Assembly: GCA_029261575.1 (NCBI GenBank)
Contig: JAJDBD010000190.1
Span: 1 to 46,524, forward strand
From: Nitrospinaceae bacterium
Lineage (GTDB): Bacteria > Nitrospinota > Nitrospinia > Nitrospinales > JACRGP01
DNA length: 46,524 nt
Direction: 5' to 3'
The notes beneath the pieces are model-generated. The model saw only the letters and a program-made list of their open reading frames with translations, was not told where the DNA came from and made no database searches. Position 1 is the first letter of the stretch, and every line of letters starts with the position of its first letter. A program made the translations under genes and the position numbers. Shown here in pieces: positions 24,019 through 32,565 of the stretch.

Positions 24019-26658
24019 ATGCAAATCATCACGACACATTTAAGCGCGGACTTTGATTGCCTGGCTTCCATGGTGGCTGCGGGAAAGCTTTACCCGGAGG
24101 CGAAGATGGTTTTTTCCGGGTCCATTGAACCTTGCGCGCAAAAATACCTCGAACGTTTCAATTTCCCCTTTCCTTTTCACAACGTAAAGGAAATCGATCT
24201 GGACAAGGTCGATCTGCTGGTGGTGGTCGATACGCAAGACCCAGGGCGCATCGGCCCGTTCCAGGCGATTTTGGGCAAGCCGGGTCTGGAGGTTCATGTT
24301 TACGATCATCACCTGGACGTCTCCCAAAAAATTTCCACCCAAAAGTCGATCGTAAAAAAACGCGGCGCCGCGACGACGGTTTTATTTGAAATATTGCGCG
24401 ACCAGGAAAAGAAACTCAGCGGCGAAGAAAGCTCCCTTCTCCTGATGGGGATTTTTCAGGACACGCATTCGCTGACTTCTCTGTCCACGACTCCGGAAGA
24501 TTTTGAAGCCACGGCGCAGTTGATGCGACTGGGAGGCGACTTGATCCTGGCGGCGGAATTTGTTCAACCTCGATTGAATAGCGACCAGGTCGCCGTGATG
24601 AACGATCTCATTCGCGATTTGGAAGTGGTGAATATTGCCGGAGTGGACGTCGCCCTGGCTTCCGCCACGGTGGACAATTACGTGGGAGAGCTTTCGGTCG
24701 CGGTTTCAAAAATTCTGGAAATGGAAAACCTTGTGGCGCTGTTCGCTCTCATTCGGTTGGAATCCCGGGTTTATTTGATCGGCAGAAGCCGGTCGGAATC
24801 GGTGGACGTTGGCAAGGTCGTGCAGGAGTTTGGCGGAGGCGGTCATTCCGTTGCCGCCTCGGCGTGCGTCAAGGACCTTTCCCTCGTGCAGGTTCGGGAA
24901 AGGCTGGTTGCGTTGTTGGGGGATTTTGTCAAACCGCCGACGACGATCGCCGATATCATGCACGCTCCGGTGATCAGCGTTTCGACGGACGATACCGTCC
25001 TCCATGTTGAAAAAACGTTGACGCGATACAATCTGAATACCCTCCCGGTGGTATCCGGAAAACGCGTGGAAGGATTGATCACCCGGCAAATTGTGGAAAA
25101 AGCGATTCACCACAAACTGGGCAAGGAACCCGTTGAGGAAATCATGATCCGCGAATTTTCCGTCGCCAAACCGGATTTTCTTTTTAGCCGAATTGTGCCC
25201 GCAGTCATCGAGGACAAACAGAAGGTCGTTCCCGTTGTGGATCCGGATACCGGAGAGTTGCAAGGGATTGTCAGCCGGGGCGATCTGTTGCGGTTGTTTC
25301 ATTCGGGGGAAGTCTCCGGTTCAGATTGGGACCGGGGTTTTTTGGGAAAGAGCCGAAGCGTTCCAATAAAAAACGTTAAAGGCTTGATGAGGCAGCGTCT
25401 TCCTAAAAGAATCGTCCTCCTGCTCGGTCAGATGATTGAAACGGCGGATCGCATGGGTGTGTCCATTTACGCCGTGGGCGGATTCGTGCGCGATCTGCTT
25501 CTGCGCAGGGAAAATCTGGACCTGGACGTGGTCGTTGAGGGAGACGGTATTTTGTTCGCCAACGAGTTGGGAAAACTGTTGAAGGGGAAGGTCCGGTCCC
25601 ATTCCAAGTTCCGGACGTCGGTGGTGATTCTTGACGACGGATTGAAAATAGACGTCGCCACGGCGCGGCTGGAATATTATTCCAAGCCCGCCGCGTTGCC
25701 CACCGTGGTCATGAGTTCCATAAAATCCGATTTGTTTCGCCGGGACTTCTCCATCAACAGCATGGCGGTGCAACTCAACGGAAAAACCCCCTACGCCCTC
25801 GTGGACTTTTTTAACGGGCGTCGCGACTTGAAGGAAAAGCGCCTCCGGGTTCTGCACAATTTGAGCTTCGTCGAAGATCCTTCCCGCGCCTTTCGGGCCG
25901 TTCGCTTTGAGCAACGGTTTGGGTTTGCTCTGGGAAAGCAGACGGAGGCTTTCATGAAACAGGCGATCAACAAGCGCCTGATGGACAAGCTGAGCGGAAC
26001 GCGTTTGTTCAATGAATTGCGCTTGCTGTTGGACGATGGGGAGGCGATGAAATGCCTGCGCCGACTGCGCGAGCTTGATTTGTTGAAGTTCATCCACCCT
26101 GCGGTCGCAAAGCGTCCGGACGACTTCGAAGTCCTGGAGCGCATCGACGAGGCGCTTTCATGGGCGGGAATTTCTCCTTTTCCTAAAAACCCGGACTTGC
26201 CGTACCTTTATCTTTTAGGGCTATTGTTTCCCCTCCAGGAAAAGGAGTTTGACGCCGCCGTTCAACGCCTGCAAATGCCCGGAAAAATGCGCAAAAATCT
26301 GGAATCCGATTTTCGTTGTTGCGGCGAGGCGAAAAGGAGATTGATTGGAGACCGGCCAAAGGAACCCAGCGAGGTGAATGAAATTTTTTCCAGCCTCACT
26401 CCGGAAGGGATTCTGTTCCTGCTTGCGGAAACCAACGCCGCCGAAATAAAAAAATACGCTTTGTTGTATTTTTCCCAATATTATTCTTGCGAGCCGTTGG
26501 CCTTGACCGGGAAAGACCTGATCGATCTGGGGCTTACGCCGGGTCCGGTTTTCAGACGGGTGTTCAAGCGGCTCCGCGACGACCGGCTGAACGGGAAGAT
26601 CAAAACGCGAGGAGACGAAGTGGCGACGGTCAAAAGCCAGTTTCTTGACGGTGGTTGA
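24019..26658 (+). CDS. DHH-CBS-tRNA nucleotidyltransferase fusion
   Basis: 879 residues from the ATG at 24019. A DHH phosphoesterase domain (THLSADFDCLAS at residues 6-17; YDHHLD with D96-H97-H98) and its DHHA1 partner (FGGGGHSVAAS) are followed by two CBS domains (about 308-430; IMHAPVISVSTDDTV, EEIMIREFSVAKPD). A class II nucleotidyltransferase then begins GGFVRDLLLRRENLDLDVVV (487 onward; metal Asp501 and Asp503), with RRDFSINSMA and the RNA-binding helical domain. Such fusions, known in other bacteria, are annotated as CCA- or A-adding tRNA nucleotidyltransferases. The DHH part suggests nanoRNA or pAp hydrolysis, and the CBS pair suggests adenylate control. The domain complement is intact. 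Confidence 0.92.
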   Translation: MQIITTHLSADFDCLASMVAAGKLYPEAKMVFSGSIEPCAQKYLERFNFPFPFHNVKEIDLDKVDLLVVVDTQDPGRIGPFQAILGKPGLEVHVYDHHLDVSQKISTQKSIVKKRGAATTVLFEILRDQEKKLSGEESSLLLMGIFQDTHSLTSLSTTPEDFEATAQLMRLGGDLILAAEFVQPRLNSDQVAVMNDLIRDLEVVNIAGVDVALASATVDNYVGELSVAVSKILEMENLVALFALIRLESRVYLIGRSRSESVDVGKVVQEFGGGGHSVAASACVKDLSLVQVRERLVALLGDFVKPPTTIADIMHAPVISVSTDDTVLHVEKTLTRYNLNTLPVVSGKRVEGLITRQIVEKAIHHKLGKEPVEEIMIREFSVAKPDFLFSRIVPAVIEDKQKVVPVVDPDTGELQGIVSRGDLLRLFHSGEVSGSDWDRGFLGKSRSVPIKNVKGLMRQRLPKRIVLLLGQMIETADRMGVSIYAVGGFVRDLLLRRENLDLDVVVEGDGILFANELGKLLKGKVRSHSKFRTSVVILDDGLKIDVATARLEYYSKPAALPTVVMSSIKSDLFRRDFSINSMAVQLNGKTPYALVDFFNGRRDLKEKRLRVLHNLSFVEDPSRAFRAVRFEQRFGFALGKQTEAFMKQAINKRLMDKLSGTRLFNELRLLLDDGEAMKCLRRLRELDLLKFIHPAVAKRPDDFEVLERIDEALSWAGISPFPKNPDLPYLYLLGLLFPLQEKEFDAAVQRLQMPGKMRKNLESDFRCCGEAKRRLIGDRPKEPSEVNEIFSSLTPEGILFLLAETNAAEIKKYALLYFSQYYSCEPLALTGKDLIDLGLTPGPVFRRVFKRLRDDRLNGKIKTRGDEVATVKSQFLDGG

Positions 26659-26693
26659 TGGGGGTCGGCGGGTTTTTAAAGGGAACGATGTGA

Positions 26694-26699
26694 TATAAT
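26694..26699 (+). promoter_or_regulatory. Candidate -10 box for the LRR gene pair
   Basis: A perfect TATAAT, in GTGATATAATTC, lies 80 bases before the first LRR gene. No matching -35 is visible 16-18 bases upstream, so it may need an activator, or the match may be chance. Confidence 0.4.
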
Positions 26700-26779
26700 T
26701 CTATTTTCCCCCTGGACTTGGACAAGGTTTTAACCGCCGCCGAGTCTTTAAATAAACGTTAAAATTCGGACGATATTCC

Positions 26780-27301
26780 ATGGCAAGCGTAGATTATCTG
26801 GTCAATCAATTTTTAAGCGAGGATAAAAGAAGCCTGGATTTGAGCAATCAAAATATTGGCGACAAGGGAGCGGGACGTCTTGCCGGAATGAAGAGCCTGC
26901 GCAAGGTGCGTCGGCTGAGCCTGCCCAATAATAATTTGAGCGACGAAGGCGTCAAGGCTTTAGCCGCGTCGGAGTTTTTCACGAATGTTCGCGATTTGGA
27001 TTTGTACGGCAACGTCGTGGGCGACGACGGGGTGAAGGCCATCGTTGAGTCGCCGAATTTTATCAAGCTGAAAAAATTGAATTTGTATGGAAACCTGATC
27101 GAGGACGAAGGGGCCGTGGCGATTGCCGAAGCGGAGCATCTATCCAAACTCACGCATGTTTATCTCAACGCGAATCGAATCAGGAAAGAGGGCGTCGAGG
27201 CTTTGAAAAACGCCAGATCCCGAACCCGCCTGTGCCACTTGCACGTCGACGAAATCGAAGAGTATATTTACGAAGATTATGGCGAAGGCGACGATGATTG
27301 A
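26780..27301 (+). CDS. Cytosolic leucine-rich-repeat protein
   Basis: 173 residues with no signal peptide. It contains about five ribonuclease-inhibitor-type LRR units of about 28 residues (LDLSNQNIGDKGAGRLAGM, LSLPNNNLSDEGVKALAAS, LDLYGNVVGDDGVKAIVES, LNLYGNLIEDEGAVAIAEA, VYLNANRIRKEGVEALKNA) and an acidic tail (EEYIYEDYGEGDDD). LRRs form curved protein-binding surfaces. The binding partner is unknown. The stop overlaps the start region of the second LRR gene, so the two are translationally coupled and look like a duplicated pair. Confidence 0.85.
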   Translation: MASVDYLVNQFLSEDKRSLDLSNQNIGDKGAGRLAGMKSLRKVRRLSLPNNNLSDEGVKALAASEFFTNVRDLDLYGNVVGDDGVKAIVESPNFIKLKKLNLYGNLIEDEGAVAIAEAEHLSKLTHVYLNANRIRKEGVEALKNARSRTRLCHLHVDEIEEYIYEDYGEGDDD

Positions 27302-27908
27302 CTCCCCGTGCGTCGAGGGATCGACTGTTCCCCAAAGGGAGCGACTCCCGCTTAAAAAATATTTTGCTTCGACCTTCGCGATCGTTCTGTTGGGGTCGGC
27401 TCTGGTTTCCCCCGCGTGGGCGCAGTTTTTCGAGCAGGAAATCGATCTGGATAAATTGTTTTCCGAAGGGACGTCCAACCGGGGCAAAACCCTTGTGCTG
27501 GCGGGAAAAAAAATCGGCGACCAGGGCGTGAAAGTTTTGGCTTCTCACGAGGTTTTGAAAAACGTCGTCAAACTGGATTTGAGATACAATGAAATCACCG
27601 CCCAGGGCGCCCAATACCTGGTGGAATCTCCCCACGCGGGAAAGCTTCAGTCTCTGGAACTCCGGCACAACGATTTGAGCGACGGGGGAGCCGAGGCGAT
27701 CGCCAACTCAAAAAACTTTCCTTCCCTTGCCAAACTTATGCTGGGCTGGAACGAGATCCACGATCCGGGCGGGATGGCTATCGCCAACTCCGGGGAGTTG
27801 ATCAAAAAACTCAAGAAGCTGGATTTGCGGGGCAATTTTTTGGCGGACGCCACAAAAAAGGCCCTGAAGAAATCTTTTCCCCACATCAAAACCCTGAGTC
27901 AGCTTTAG
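27294..27908 (+). CDS. Exported leucine-rich-repeat protein
   Basis: 204 residues from the ATG at 27294, preceded by GAAGG; an upstream in-frame ATG at 27279 is equally possible. After about 20 polar residues there is a hydrophobic signal segment (YFASTFAIVLLGSALVSPAWA), with cleavage predicted after AWA. The mature part holds four to five RI-type LRR units (LVLAGKKIGDQGVKVLASH, LDLRYNEITAQGAQYLVES, LELRHNDLSDGGAEAIANS, LMLGWNEIHDPGGMAIANS). The repeats are close to those of the upstream gene, so this is an exported paralogue of a cytosolic protein. Its start codon overlaps the upstream stop codon region. Confidence 0.82.
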   Translation: MIDSPCVEGSTVPQRERLPLKKYFASTFAIVLLGSALVSPAWAQFFEQEIDLDKLFSEGTSNRGKTLVLAGKKIGDQGVKVLASHEVLKNVVKLDLRYNEITAQGAQYLVESPHAGKLQSLELRHNDLSDGGAEAIANSKNFPSLAKLMLGWNEIHDPGGMAIANSGELIKKLKKLDLRGNFLADATKKALKKSFPHIKTLSQL

Positions 27909-27947
27909 GCCGACGTCTCGTTCCCCTTTGGCCTTGGGAGCAAACGG

Positions 27948-28190
27948 CTATAAAATTGATAGCCCGGTTTCTTCGTCCAGGAAGAAATTTTCGTTATTGG
28001 GGCCCTTGTAGCTGATATCCTTCACCTCGAACATCTGCTTTCTTTTTACGTCGGCCTCCGCCACGCGGTAGCGACCGTTGTCGTTTCTCTGCACTAATAA
28101 ATGTTCGTTGTTATTGTTTGAAACGATTTCCCATTGATAGAAATCGCTGACGACGCAATTCGCTTCAAAATCAATTTCAATGATATTCAC
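27948..28190 (-). CDS. Small conserved-looking protein, 80 residues, unknown
   Basis: A GTG-initiated frame (MNIIEIDFEANCVVSDFYQW...) with AAGGAG about eleven bases upstream. The product is acidic and aromatic-rich with alternating strand-like segments (EHLLVQRNDNGRYRVAEADV, MFEVKDISYKGP), compatible with a small beta-sheet domain. No membrane segment or known motif is present. It lies 27 bases downstream of ctpA in the same direction and is probably in its transcript. The function is unknown. Confidence 0.6.
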   Translation of the reverse strand: MNIIEIDFEANCVVSDFYQWEIVSNNNNEHLLVQRNDNGRYRVAEADVKRKQMFEVKDISYKGPNNENFFLDEETGLSIL

Positions 28191-28217
28191 CTTTCTTGCG
28201 GCTCCTTGTTGTGAGGA

Positions 28218-29786
28218 TTAATAATGAATATTAGCGGCGATCTCTCTGGCCTTTTTAACGGTTTGTTTTTTGTTTCCGGGGGGACCTTCTCTGAGAACCA
28301 GGCTGGCAAATTGGATGAGGGGATCGATCTCGTCGTCTTTTTTATAGCCTTTTTCCTTCAGGTATTGTTCCATTTCTGATCGCTTCAAAACCGTTTCAGA
28401 ATCTATGGGCGTTTCGCGGGTCGTATCCTTCGGCTTGTCTTTATCCTCCGGCGCCAATTGTTCGGACAAAATGCGTATGTGAGGAACGATTCCGTTTTTG
28501 GTGATGTCGATTCCCGAAGGCGTGAAATATTTCGAGGTTGTCAGGCGCAAGCCTGCTCCATCATTGATCCTGAAGATGGTTTGCACCGAACCCTTACCGT
28601 AAGAATTTTCTCCCAATATCAGGGCGTTGCCCGAATCCTTCAGCGATCCCGCGACGATTTCCGAAGCGCTGGCGCTGTAATGGTTGATCAGCACCGCGAC
28701 GGGAAGGGTGGGGTAGGATTTTTTGTTGCGGGCGTGGAATTGTTCCTGGTCCTCTTTTTCGCGTCCCTGGGTATACACCACCAACTGATTTTTTTCCAAA
28801 AAATGCCCCGCTACTTTAACCGATTGCTCCAGCAAGCCGCCGGGATTGTGGCGCAAATCAATGATAATGGATTGGACGCCGGTCTTCTGGAAACGCTCCA
28901 GCTCCTTGCTCAGTTGTTGATCCGTGTTTTTGGAAAAACTCGAAACGCGCACATAACCCGTTTGTTTCTCCAGGATCTTCGCGGTCACGGTTTCCACGGA
29001 AATAATTTCCCGCGTTAATTCCAGGGATATCTCCGCTTTATCTTTGGGACGAAATAGACTCACCCGGACCTGGGTGTTGGGGTAGCCTCGCAACCTGTCG
29101 GCAAGTTCAACGAGTTGGAGGCCCTTGGCGCTCTTACCGTCGATCTTAACGATCTGGTCGTCGGGCAATATTCCCGCCCTGCGGGCCGGGGAGTTTTTCA
29201 TGGTCTTGACCACCGTCAGATTGTAATCCCTCATGGTGATCACCATGCCCAGTCCGCCGTATTTTCCTTCCGTGTCGCTCATGGATTTTTCAAACGCCTT
29301 CTTATCCAAAAACTGGGAGTACGGGTCCAGGGCGTCGATCATCCCGTTGATCCCCGCTTTCTCAAGTTCCCATTTGTCGGTCTTGTCTTCAAACGAATCG
29401 TAAAGGGCGTAATAGACTCTATTAAAAATCCGCATGTTCCTGGACCGGTTGAAATCCAGTTGATAGAGCGGGGCGTCGGTTTTGCCGTCCAGGACGGCGC
29501 CTTCGGGCGTGGATTTAAATTTTTTGTTGTCCGGGTCGATAAACTCGATCATTCCCGCAATGGCGCCGGTGAACATTCTTTTGAAATTCGGCGGATAAAC
29601 GTACTTGTCCGCCACCAGATCGAGAACGTTCTCCAGGGTTTCGAGGTCGCTGTTGAACAAACCCGCGTACGCGGGAGCGGTCCAGGAGGGAGGGACCTGA
29701 AAAAGCCCGGTCGGAAACAGCAGGGCCAGCGCCAATACTGCCAGAGCCAGCCGAAGGCGAAATTTGCGAGATTTACGTTCAAACAT
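28218..29786 (-). CDS. ctpA: Carboxy-terminal processing protease, S41 family
   Basis: 522 residues. An N-terminal signal or anchor segment (LRLALAVLALALLFPTGLF) is followed by a helical region, a PDZ domain (about 185-270; GGLGMVITMRDYNLTVVKTM, PARRAGILPDDQIVKIDG) and the S41 catalytic domain. The nucleophile is Ser373 in YSASASE, with Lys398 in NSYGKGSVQT; the 25-residue spacing equals that of E. coli Prc (Ser430/Lys455). CtpA-type proteases trim or degrade periplasmic and envelope proteins. The gene is first in a minus-strand pair with the 80-residue protein. Confidence 0.94.
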   Translation of the reverse strand: MFERKSRKFRLRLALAVLALALLFPTGLFQVPPSWTAPAYAGLFNSDLETLENVLDLVADKYVYPPNFKRMFTGAIAGMIEFIDPDNKKFKSTPEGAVLDGKTDAPLYQLDFNRSRNMRIFNRVYYALYDSFEDKTDKWELEKAGINGMIDALDPYSQFLDKKAFEKSMSDTEGKYGGLGMVITMRDYNLTVVKTMKNSPARRAGILPDDQIVKIDGKSAKGLQLVELADRLRGYPNTQVRVSLFRPKDKAEISLELTREIISVETVTAKILEKQTGYVRVSSFSKNTDQQLSKELERFQKTGVQSIIIDLRHNPGGLLEQSVKVAGHFLEKNQLVVYTQGREKEDQEQFHARNKKSYPTLPVAVLINHYSASASEIVAGSLKDSGNALILGENSYGKGSVQTIFRINDGAGLRLTTSKYFTPSGIDITKNGIVPHIRILSEQLAPEDKDKPKDTTRETPIDSETVLKRSEMEQYLKEKGYKKDDEIDPLIQFASLVLREGPPGNKKQTVKKAREIAANIHY

Positions 29787-29834
29787 AGGAAATTGCTTTT
29801 CTGGAATTATCAGCGCAGACGCCGAAAGCGCGTT

Positions 29835-30059
29835 TCATTTCAATTTTGTGAAATCTTCGAGAGTTAATCCTGCGTCCTTAACAATCCGGGCCAATGTGCC
29901 CTTTTTTAATTCGGGGTGAAGCGGAACAATTATCTTTAAGGTTTCTTCGGGTAAGGGTTTTTCCAAACGGACATGAGAACCCTTTTGTCGCGTCTCCACA
30001 AAGCCGATTTGTTTAAGTTTTTTGATAAGGTCGACTCCGGAAAGAACGGGAAGTTTCAT
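29835..30059 (-). CDS. hicA: HicA-type mRNA interferase toxin
   Basis: 74 residues of the HicA (YcfA-like) double-stranded-RNA-binding fold. FVETRQKGSHVRLEKP contains the catalytic histidine (His29), followed by IVPLHPELKKGTLARIVKDAGLTLEDF. HicA toxins cleave mRNA and are neutralised by HicB. The start overlaps the upstream hicB stop by four bases (ATGA), the usual coupling for this module, with antitoxin first here. All residues I can judge as essential are present, so it should be active unless repressed. Confidence 0.92.
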   Translation of the reverse strand: MKLPVLSGVDLIKKLKQIGFVETRQKGSHVRLEKPLPEETLKIIVPLHPELKKGTLARIVKDAGLTLEDFTKLK

Positions 30060-30256
30060 AAGGTCAGAGTGATTTTCTCTCCTTCCAACTCGATCAACTC
30101 CTCCGCATCTGATTCCAGATAAAGTTCAATCGCCTCTTTTATATTTTCCACGGCCTCCTCCCTGGAGTCTCCCTGGGAGACACAACCTTTAAGAGAAGGA
30201 ACGTGAGCGGTAAACCCGCCTTCTTCCTGGGATTCTAAAATCACGGTGAACTTCAT
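30056..30256 (-). CDS. hicB: HicB-type antitoxin (short form)
   Basis: 66 residues: MKFTVILESQEEGGFTAHVP, then LKGCVSQGDSREEAVENIKE and an acidic C-terminus. This is the partially degraded RNase H fold of HicB. No C-terminal ribbon-helix-helix or HTH DNA-binding domain is present, so autoregulation by this protein alone is doubtful; it may bind HicA only. It is translated just before hicA with a four-base overlap. No Shine-Dalgarno sequence is evident before the ATG. Confidence 0.91.
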   Translation of the reverse strand: MKFTVILESQEEGGFTAHVPSLKGCVSQGDSREEAVENIKEAIELYLESDAEELIELEGEKITLTL

Positions 30257-30332
30257 TTTTTTAAGTTGCCGCTAAATTTTTTTTAAAGAGAATCTCTAAT
30301 CATTCGATATTTAAACAAGGAGTCTGCGGGTT

Positions 30333-30962
30333 TTAGCTGTTATTCAAAACATCTTCCAAAATTAATTCCAGGCCGTCGGTCATTTTATCCACACTGCCGC
30401 CATACATGCTGGGAGCCACTTTCAACGTTTTGTTGATGATGATCGTCGGCGTTTCGCCGGCCTTGTATTGTTGAGACAGAGTCAGGGATTGTTGAACCTT
30501 GGCCTTGACGTCGGCCGATTCCATTCCCTGGGTCATCTCCTTTTCGATCCCATAATCCTTGGCCAGAATTTTTATGGCGCGCGGTTTAAAAATGTTGATT
30601 CCGTATTTGAAATTCGTGTCGAACAATTCCTGGGTAAACTTTTCCTCGACTCCCAACTCGTCCGAGATATAAAAAGCCATGGCCGGATAAGGCGTCTGGT
30701 TGCCCCAGTATACCGGGTATTTTTTATGGAACAGCTTGTCTTTGAATTTCGTGTGGAGGCGCTTCGAGGTTTCCAAAAACTTGTAGCAATGCCCGCAGGA
30801 GTAATTAAAAAACTCGAGCATCTCGACTTGTTTGGCCCCCTTGAGAGAGTCCAGGTTTCCAATCACCTCGTATTTCCCGCGGAATTTGGCGTCGCTTCCC
30901 GCCTGGATGGAAGAAGGAATAATGACTAAGGCGATCAATAACAGAGCGGTCAAATACCTCAT
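30333..30962 (-). CDS. DsbA-like thiol:disulfide oxidoreductase
   Basis: 209 residues. A signal peptide (cleavage after SIQA, about residue 21) is followed by a thioredoxin fold with an inserted helical domain. The active site is Cys56-Gly-His-Cys59 (FFNYSCGHCYKF), and the cis-Pro segment is GETPTIIIN. CGHC with the length and C-terminal layout resembles proteobacterial DsbA, which oxidises cysteines of secreted proteins. AAGGAAA precedes the ATG. It follows the tetrahaem metallophosphoesterase-like gene on the same strand after about 40 bases. Together with the fusion protein at 22294, it is the second DsbA-type domain in the window. Confidence 0.9.
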   Translation of the reverse strand: MRYLTALLLIALVIIPSSIQAGSDAKFRGKYEVIGNLDSLKGAKQVEMLEFFNYSCGHCYKFLETSKRLHTKFKDKLFHKKYPVYWGNQTPYPAMAFYISDELGVEEKFTQELFDTNFKYGINIFKPRAIKILAKDYGIEKEMTQGMESADVKAKVQQSLTLSQQYKAGETPTIIINKTLKVAPSMYGGSVDKMTDGLELILEDVLNNS

Positions 30963-31001
30963 AAAAATTTCCTTTTCCGATGTGTCATATTGAAGAATGA
31001 A

Positions 31002-32342
31002 TCAATGTTGAATCCGGGACCAATAGTCCTCGAAATTAAATCTGGGGCTGTGGTCTCCGAAATGGCAACGCTTGCAGGCGCCGCGCGCATTGGCTCCAAA
31101 GCCCGGCCTCGGGGACTTGATGTGTTGAAGACCGGATCCGTGGCAGGTTTCACACTGAACGTTTTCCAGCTCTTCGGTATCGTTCTCGCTGATAAAACCG
31201 CCCGGTTGATTGAACGCCACTGTGTGGCATTGCAAACATTCCGGGTCGAACGCTTTGTTGGCCTTTCGCAAGGTGGCGTAGGCGCGGGCATGTTGCGACC
31301 GCGACCAGATTTCATGCGCCTCTGCGTGGCAGGTTTTGCACGCCTTGTCCGTCGCGTAAACCCGCGCTCCGGCTTTTTCCCGCCGGGCCGAAAGCGACGC
31401 CAGAAAAAGCTCCTCCACCTCGTCGTTATAGACCTCGTATAACTTTACCATTTCCGGATCGAATTGAACACTCGAATCCATGGGAACCATTTTCAATTCG
31501 TAGACCGTCTTCCCCCCCGCCGACAGCGTCGCTTTCAGCTCCCCGAGCTTCTGTCCCTTGGGACCAGGCTGGACGAAAATACGACCGTTTTTGCGCACGG
31601 GTTTCACATCAATCTCGTCGTTTTCCGTTTCGATGTTGCCGTTGATCACGACGTCGACGCCTTCCAGGTCCAGCAACTTCAAGCCGTCCTCCCGCTTCAT
31701 ATGGGAAAGAACCACGACCAGATCCGGCTTTTCCGTTTCCTCCGTTTCGCTCAGGGCTTTGAGACGCTCTTTGACCGCCGCCGCCGGATCGTTCATTTTT
31801 AGATTGGAATGCCCCGTCAAATGATATAGCCCGGGATCGCCTACGGCCAACAGGGCGACCTTCACGCCGTCGCCCATTTTTTTAATCAGAAATTTTGGGA
31901 GCGCCTTCCCGCTTGTGAACTCAATATTGCTGGCCAGCCAGGGAATGTTTTTCAAGTCGCGAATGAAATCGTTTCCGTAAACCAGGTCGTTGTCCCCAAG
32001 GGCCACGGCGTCGTACTGCATCCGGGACAGAGCGTTGGCGAGAAACTTTGCCTTGAGCTTGCCCTGCTCCGTGGGTTCCTTGAAATTGTCGCCGACGTCG
32101 ACCAGCAGGACGTCTTCCAACCTGTCGCGGGCGTTCTTGATAAAAGTCATGCGGCGTTCGAAACCGCCTTGCTCTTCTTCCTTCGCGCACCCGCAGGGTT
32201 TCAATTCCCCCAGCGCCAGGCCGGAAAATATTATGTGCGCGACGCGGAGGGGGGGCTTCGCCATGGAAAGCGCGGAATTGGAAAGGCCCGTCCAGATCAG
32301 GACCGGGACGGCCAGAATTATGATCCAATACTTGAAATTCAA
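31002..32342 (-). CDS. Degenerate UshA-like metallophosphoesterase fused to tetrahaem cytochrome c
   Basis: 446 residues as drawn, starting at a TTG without a clear ribosome-binding site; the start is uncertain. A hydrophobic export segment (residues 5-25) is followed by a calcineurin-like domain (GELKPCGC...GGFERR, VDVGDNF, VALGDNDLVYG, VVLSHM). The usual DxH motif and the GHxH motif are missing (VVINGNIET stands in the latter place), so phosphatase activity is doubtful. The C-terminus has four CXXCH haem motifs: C335-H339, C369-H373, C397-H401 and C423-H427, as in cytochrome c554-like domains. Probably a periplasmic electron carrier. An ATG-led frame at 32391 lies in a different frame over the same start region. 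Confidence 0.85.
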   Translation of the reverse strand: MNFKYWIIILAVPVLIWTGLSNSALSMAKPPLRVAHIIFSGLALGELKPCGCAKEEEQGGFERRMTFIKNARDRLEDVLLVDVGDNFKEPTEQGKLKAKFLANALSRMQYDAVALGDNDLVYGNDFIRDLKNIPWLASNIEFTSGKALPKFLIKKMGDGVKVALLAVGDPGLYHLTGHSNLKMNDPAAAVKERLKALSETEETEKPDLVVVLSHMKREDGLKLLDLEGVDVVINGNIETENDEIDVKPVRKNGRIFVQPGPKGQKLGELKATLSAGGKTVYELKMVPMDSSVQFDPEMVKLYEVYNDEVEELFLASLSARREKAGARVYATDKACKTCHAEAHEIWSRSQHARAYATLRKANKAFDPECLQCHTVAFNQPGGFISENDTEELENVQCETCHGSGLQHIKSPRPGFGANARGACKRCHFGDHSPRFNFEDYWSRIQH

Positions 32343-32565
32343 AGCGGGAAAGAATCGAAAGGGTTGTGTTTTGTTGGTTATTGTCTTTCATTCAGGTTAG
32401 CGGAAAACTGAACCCAAATCAATGCGAACAGAGAGGAGGACCCGTTGGCAGAAAAAAGTTTGAACCACCGGTGGGTACAGATAAACACGGAAAGTTTTCA
32501 AGTTAAAAATACTGGCCCCGGCGCCTCGCCGGCGGATGAAAGTGGTATACTTCCAAGCAACGCTA

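Noticed and set aside
31921-32391. ATG-led minus-strand frame over the start of the tetrahaem gene
   Set aside because: Its residues after about 20 codons show no similarity and are out of frame with the metallophosphoesterase domain. It is kept only as a hint of a possible start or frameshift problem.
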